DNA from: Syntrophobacterales bacterium GWC2_56_13
Lineage (GTDB): Bacteria > Desulfobacterota > Syntrophia > Syntrophales > UBA5619
NCBI GenBank assembly: GCA_001830835.1
Contig: MICJ01000030.1
Coordinates: 1 to 34,118, forward strand
Direction: 5' to 3'
Length of the DNA: 34,118 nucleotides
The position numbers and the translations under genes were made by a program. Of the stretch, positions 30,380 through 34,118 are shown piece after piece. Each line of letters opens with the position of its first letter. Within the stretch, counting starts at the first letter, position 1. Below the pieces are notes generated by a model. That model was not told the DNA's origin. It ran no database searches and saw only the letters and a program-made list of their open reading frames with translations.

Positions 30380-32999
30380 GATCAGGGAGAATTTCTTGAG
30401 GTTTTTCGCGGGAAAGGGTCATGTGCGGGTGGAAAGTTCCTCCCTGGTCCCAAAGGACGACCCGACACTCCTTTTTACCAATGCCGGGATGGTGCAGTTC
30501 AAAAACAGTTTCCTGGGACTGGAAGACCGGGGATACCACCGGGCGGCGACCTCGCAGAAGTGCCTTCGGGCGGGCGGGAAGCACAACGATCTGGAGAACG
30601 TGGGGGTCACGGCGCGCCACCATACGTTCTTCGAAATGCTGGGAAACTTCTCCTTCGGGGATTACTTCAAGAAGGAGACGATCGCCTGGGCGTGGGAATA
30701 CCTCACCGGCGTTATGGGCCTGCCGAAGGAAAAGTTCTGGATCACGATCTATCAGGACGACGACGAGGCCTTCCGGATCTGGCACGACGGGATGGGGATC
30801 CCCGCGGAGAGGATCGTCCGCATGGGGGAGAAGAGCAACTTCTGGATGATGGGGGAGACCGGTCCCTGCGGTCCCTGCTCCGAGATCCTCTACGACCAGG
30901 GGGAGGGAACCGGCTGTGGGAAACCTGCCTGCAGCGTGGAGTGCGAATGCGACCGCCACCTCGAAATCTGGAACCTCGTCTTCACCCAGTTCGACCGGGA
31001 CGCCTCCGGGAAGCTGACCCCCCTGCCGAAACCGAACATCGATACGGGAATGGGGCTGGAGCGCCTAACTGCCGTTATTCAGGGGGTGACGAGCAACTAC
31101 GACTCCGACCTCTTCACCGGCATCATCCGCTTCATCGAGAAGATCAGCAGCCGGACCTACAAACAAGACGAGGAGGATGACATCTCCATCCGTGTCATCG
31201 CCGATCACAGCCGGGCGGTGACCTTTCTCATCGGCGACGGCGTTCTCCCCGGCAACGAGGGACGCGGCTATGTCCTCCGGAGAATCCTCCGCCGGGCGGC
31301 GCGCCACGGGAAGCTGCTCGGCCTGAACCGGCCCTTTCTCCACGAGGTGGCCGCGGTCGTCATCGACCAGATGAAGGGCGCCTACCCGGATCTCGTCGAG
31401 AGGGCTTCCTTTATCCGGAAGGTTGTGGAGAGCGAGGAGGAGCGTTTCATCGAGACCCTCGACGCCGGGCTTAAGATCCTCCAGGAGGAAGTGGCGGCCC
31501 TGAAGGAGGCGGGCCGGCATATCATCCCCGGCGATATCGTCTTCAAGCTCTACGATACCTTTGGTTTCCCCACCGACCTGACGGCCGACATCGTCCGGAA
31601 GGACAGCCTTTCCCTCGACATGGATGGCTTTGAGAAGGCGATGTCCGCCCAGCGGGAGAAAGCGAGGGAATCCTGGAAGGGGAGCGGTCAGGAGGCCGTC
31701 TCCGAGGTCTATCACCGCCTCTCCATCGAGGGGATCGCCACGGAGTTTGTCGGATACGAGGGGGTAAAAGAGGGGACCTCAAAGGTGACGGTCCTCCTGA
31801 CAAAGGGGCGGGCCGTGGAGGAGATTGGCGAAGGCGACGAGGCCGAGATCATCGTCGAGCGGACCTCCTTCTACGGGGAGACCGGGGGCCAGGTCGGCGA
31901 TACCGGCGTGATCGCAGGCGATGAAGGCGCCCTCTTCGAGGTGGCGGATACTAGGCGGCCCCTGGAGAATCTCATCACGCATATAGGCAAACTCAAAAGC
32001 GGGAGACTCCGGAAGGGAGACCTGGTCAGCCTGGCAGTGGACGATGAAACCCGGCGGGCGACGGAGGCCAACCACTCGGGCACTCACATCCTCCAGGCCG
32101 CCCTGAAGGCGGTCCTCGGAGAGCATGTCAAGCAGTCCGGCTCCCTGGTGAACGCCGAGCGTCTCCGTTTCGATTTCACCCATTTTTCAAAGATCGAAGA
32201 GGAGGAGCTGGCGCGGGTTGAAAGCGAGGCCAATCGGATGATCCGGGCGAACGTCTCCGTTTCGACCGTCGTGCTCCCCCTAGCGGAGGCGGTAAAGACG
32301 GGGGCGACGGCGGTCTTCGACGAAAAGTACGGGGAGACGGTCCGCGTCGTCGGGATGGGCGAGTTCAGCAGGGAGCTCTGCGGAGGAACGCATGTGCAAA
32401 GGACGGGTGCGATCGGCTTTTTAAAGATCGTCCATGAGTCGTCCGTGGCCGCCGGCGTCCGCCGGATCGAGGCGCTGACGGGGAGGGGGGCCGTCGCCCA
32501 TGTCCGGCGGCTGGAGGACGAGCTCCGCAATGCCGCCTCGCTGCTGAAGGCCGGTCTCTTAGAAACGGCAGAAAGGACGGGAAAGGTTCTCCGTTGCCAG
32601 CACGAGTTGGAGAGGGAGATCGATGCCCTCAAGGGAAAGCTGGCGGCTCGGGATTCCTCCGATCTGATGAGCCGCGTCCGGCAGATCAACGGGATCAATG
32701 TCCTGGCGACCGTGGTGGAGGCCTCCGATGTGAAAACCCTCCGCGATTTCGGCGACAAGCTCCGGGACCGCCTCCGTTCCGGCGTCATCCTCCTGGGGAG
32801 CCGGGCGGACGGCAAGGCGATGCTCCTGTGTCTGGTCACGAAGGACCTCACGGATCGGTATCACGCAGGTAAGATCATCCAGTCGATCGCCCCTCTCGTC
32901 GGGGGGAGCGGCGGCGGTAGGCCCGACATGGCTCAGGCCGGCGGTCAGAGGCCGGAGCATCTGGAGGAGGCCATCGAGAGGCTCCGGGATCTCCTCTAA
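30360..32999 (+). CDS. alaS: Alanyl-tRNA synthetase
   Basis: 879 aa, full family length. Charges tRNA-Ala and removes mischarged Ser/Gly. Class II catalytic core at the N-terminus (FLRFFAGKGHVRVESSSLVP, HHTFFEMLGNFSFGDYFK, GMGLERLTAVIQG). The editing domain carries the zinc residues HSGTH (about 570) and CGGTHVQRTG (about 675). The C-terminal C-Ala domain ends with the GGSGGGRPDMAQAGG motif. An internal Cys cluster (GCGKPACSVECECDRHLE, about 185-202) is an insert seen in many bacterial AlaRS. Start has GGGGAAGAGG upstream. It follows recX without a gap, the order known in several deltaproteobacteria. Confidence 0.98.
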   Translation: MTMTGSEIRENFLRFFAGKGHVRVESSSLVPKDDPTLLFTNAGMVQFKNSFLGLEDRGYHRAATSQKCLRAGGKHNDLENVGVTARHHTFFEMLGNFSFGDYFKKETIAWAWEYLTGVMGLPKEKFWITIYQDDDEAFRIWHDGMGIPAERIVRMGEKSNFWMMGETGPCGPCSEILYDQGEGTGCGKPACSVECECDRHLEIWNLVFTQFDRDASGKLTPLPKPNIDTGMGLERLTAVIQGVTSNYDSDLFTGIIRFIEKISSRTYKQDEEDDISIRVIADHSRAVTFLIGDGVLPGNEGRGYVLRRILRRAARHGKLLGLNRPFLHEVAAVVIDQMKGAYPDLVERASFIRKVVESEEERFIETLDAGLKILQEEVAALKEAGRHIIPGDIVFKLYDTFGFPTDLTADIVRKDSLSLDMDGFEKAMSAQREKARESWKGSGQEAVSEVYHRLSIEGIATEFVGYEGVKEGTSKVTVLLTKGRAVEEIGEGDEAEIIVERTSFYGETGGQVGDTGVIAGDEGALFEVADTRRPLENLITHIGKLKSGRLRKGDLVSLAVDDETRRATEANHSGTHILQAALKAVLGEHVKQSGSLVNAERLRFDFTHFSKIEEEELARVESEANRMIRANVSVSTVVLPLAEAVKTGATAVFDEKYGETVRVVGMGEFSRELCGGTHVQRTGAIGFLKIVHESSVAAGVRRIEALTGRGAVAHVRRLEDELRNAASLLKAGLLETAERTGKVLRCQHELEREIDALKGKLAARDSSDLMSRVRQINGINVLATVVEASDVKTLRDFGDKLRDRLRSGVILLGSRADGKAMLLCLVTKDLTDRYHAGKIIQSIAPLVGGSGGGRPDMAQAGGQRPEHLEEAIERLRDLL

Positions 33000-33000
33000 C

Positions 33001-33143
33001 CAGGCTGTTGAAAAACGCTCATCTGCTGCGTTGCGCTGCATTTTTCGTCACTGCGGCGTACGGAAAAGTACGCCTCATAATGGGGACGGATTTCAAATCC
33101 GTCCCCGCGCGCGCCTTGCACCTGAGCATTTTTGAACAGCCTG
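33001..33143. repeat. MITE-like palindromic element with nested palindrome
   Basis: Terminal inverted repeats CAGGCTGTTGAAAAACGCTC (from 33001) and GAGCATTTTTGAACAGCCTG (to 33143), with one mismatch and one missing base. Inside are a smaller inverted repeat GCGTAC/GTACGC (33056-33073) and a perfect 25-nt palindrome at 33082-33106 (GGGGACGGATTT, one base, complement). Elements with these ends are widespread in deltaproteobacterial genomes. It directly follows the alaS stop and could act as a terminator on both strands. No reading frame inside. Confidence 0.75.
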
Positions 33144-33171
33144 CCCTTACGGGGTGTTTTTCAGCAGCCGG

Positions 33172-33666
33172 TTAGCGACAGATTTTTGCGAGGATGCCCC
33201 GTGCAAATTCCTTCCCGTCGGCAAGGTCGGCATCGTTGGGATGGTCACAGGCTCCCTGCGCCTCTTCGGCCCAAGCCCGGTGTTCCACCATATTCATCAA
33301 TCTGTCGATGACCTTGGGATTGACCTGCCCCCGCACCCCGAAGGTACCCAGTACCTTCGCCCGGGAGGAGAGGCCGATCGCGTGTTCCAGCGCCTGCTTG
33401 GGCAGATGACCGCCTCTGAGCGAACCATGGGTGCAGAAGAGGGCGATTTTCTGTCCGTCGGGCAGGCTCTTGAAGAAGGGAAGGAGCTTGGCGGGAACGC
33501 TGTGAGCCTGGACGGGAAAACCCACGAAGATGATGTCGTATCCCTCTACGCTCTTGAGTTCCTCGATGGGGAGGAGTTTTTTCTCGACGTGAATCGCTTT
33601 ATAGATGGCGCGAGCGAGCTTCTCGGTGTTGCCGGTCTGAGAGTAGTAGGTGACCAAAGCCTTCAT
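33172..33666 (-). CDS. Flavodoxin-family protein
   Basis: 164 aa. FMN-binding flavodoxin fold with the phosphate loop SQTGNTEKLA (about 9-18), IIFVGFPVQAHSVPAKL and ALFCTHGSLRGGHLP contacting the flavin. Electron carrier or flavoprotein reductase subunit; the partner is unknown. The second half (WAEEAQGACDHPNDADLADG) resembles other stand-alone flavodoxins of anaerobes. AGGAGG lies about 10 nt before the ATG. Converges with alaS across the palindromic element. Confidence 0.9.
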   Translation of the reverse strand: MKALVTYYSQTGNTEKLARAIYKAIHVEKKLLPIEELKSVEGYDIIFVGFPVQAHSVPAKLLPFFKSLPDGQKIALFCTHGSLRGGHLPKQALEHAIGLSSRAKVLGTFGVRGQVNPKVIDRLMNMVEHRAWAEEAQGACDHPNDADLADGKEFARGILAKICR

Positions 33667-33765
33667 AGCGTCCTGCCTCCTCGGAGAGATTCGACGAAAC
33701 CCTTACCGGATTTCCAGGGGATTTGCAAGGGACAAACACCCTGAGGTCTCTGACACCTACGTCGC

Positions 33766-33849
33766 TCAGTTATCCTTTTCCTCAATTTCCAGCTTTTCGT
33801 AGGTTTCAAGATCGGGTGTGTCGATCCTCACGGTTCCATTTTCTTCCAT
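33766..33849 (-). pseudogene. Short acidic reading frame, possible gene remnant
   Basis: 27 codons ending DTPDLETYEKLEIEEKDN. The frame extends about 22 codons upstream (GVWYSILSARTFLHM) to a TGA, so it may be the tail of a lost gene. Family not recognised. The rest of 33667-34083 has no gene. Confidence 0.25.
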
Positions 33850-34003
33850 ATGGAGGAAGGTCCGGGCCGAAAGGATTGAATACCAGACGCCGATCGCTTG
33901 CCCCTTTTCATTGCATTGTCATCCTGTCACTCCTTTTTTTCAGGGGAGACACCGGAGGGAATGCCACGCCTCTCTCCTTAAGCCCATGGAAATACGAATT
34001 CCC

Positions 34004-34032
34004 TTGACATCTATAAAGAGAACAAAGATAAT
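34004..34032 (+). promoter_or_regulatory. Promoter of the gene leaving the window
   Basis: TTGACA (34004-34009), exactly 17 bp, GATAAT (34027-34032), near consensus. The gene start at 34084 is about 45 nt behind the expected transcription start. Confidence 0.6.
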
Positions 34033-34083
34033 TCTTCCGCGATTATGAAAACCGGGTAGCGATTTGACTGCCGGAGGTACACC

Positions 34084-34118
34084 ATGGATCTTTTTACGTC
34101 CGAGTTTTTTACATCCAC
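34084..34118 (+). CDS. Start of an unidentified gene (partial)
   Basis: ATG at 34084 with GGAGG 6 nt upstream and a good promoter before it. Only MDLFTSEFFTS is visible before the window ends, too little to name it. Confidence 0.45.
   Translation, partial: MDLFTSEFFTS

Overview
The window looks like a chromosomal segment of a GC-rich, anaerobic deltaproteobacterium (Desulfobacterota, most like the Syntrophales/Syntrophobacterales group). This is inferred from the recA-recX-alaS order with cinA and thpR upstream, NrfD-type membrane redox modules with multihaem cytochromes, hypA/hypB, and short dispersed repeats of a kind common in those genomes. No rRNA, tRNA or CRISPR array was seen.

Bases 1 to about 16,600 are an accessory region full of defence, toxin-antitoxin and broken genes. 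In order it holds: the tail of a transposase; a type III-like DNA methyltransferase without a visible restriction partner; a three-gene operon of a 102-aa protein, a TIR-domain protein and a CHAT (caspase-like) protein, the best candidate here for a poorly described immune system; an IS200/IS605 element inserted at the 3' end of an orphan parB-like gene; an ORF6N-domain gene; truncated HNH and DUF1016 genes; an HD-GYP c-di-GMP phosphodiesterase; a small His-tailed exported protein; a frameshifted lipoprotein; a metallo-beta-lactamase-fold remnant; AbiE-type, VapBC and ParDE-type toxin-antitoxin pairs; rmuC; and a type I restriction-modification remnant. Base composition is visibly more AT-rich at about 2.5-5.4 kb and inside the methyltransferase gene.

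Bases 16,600 to 26,100 hold housekeeping and respiratory genes. mutY is fused to an apparently intact Nudix domain. hypA and hypB (nickel insertion into hydrogenase) are separated by three copies of a repeat that forms a terminator-like hairpin. Two consecutive modules on the minus strand each encode a multihaem cytochrome c (4 and 8 haems), a Tat-exported protein with four [4Fe-4S] clusters, and an NrfD-type quinone-interacting membrane protein. Each module has its own good promoter, and the octahaem module has a leader of about 215 nt. dinB follows.

Bases 26,100 to 33,000 carry a plus-strand run: pgpA (apparent CTG start), cinA, thpR, recA, recX, alaS. It diverges from dinB across a promoter region with a perfect GAAC-N4-GTTC palindrome, suggesting one LexA-type operator could serve both directions. 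After alaS come a nested palindromic repeat element, a flavodoxin on the minus strand, and the promoter and first codons of a gene that runs off the window.
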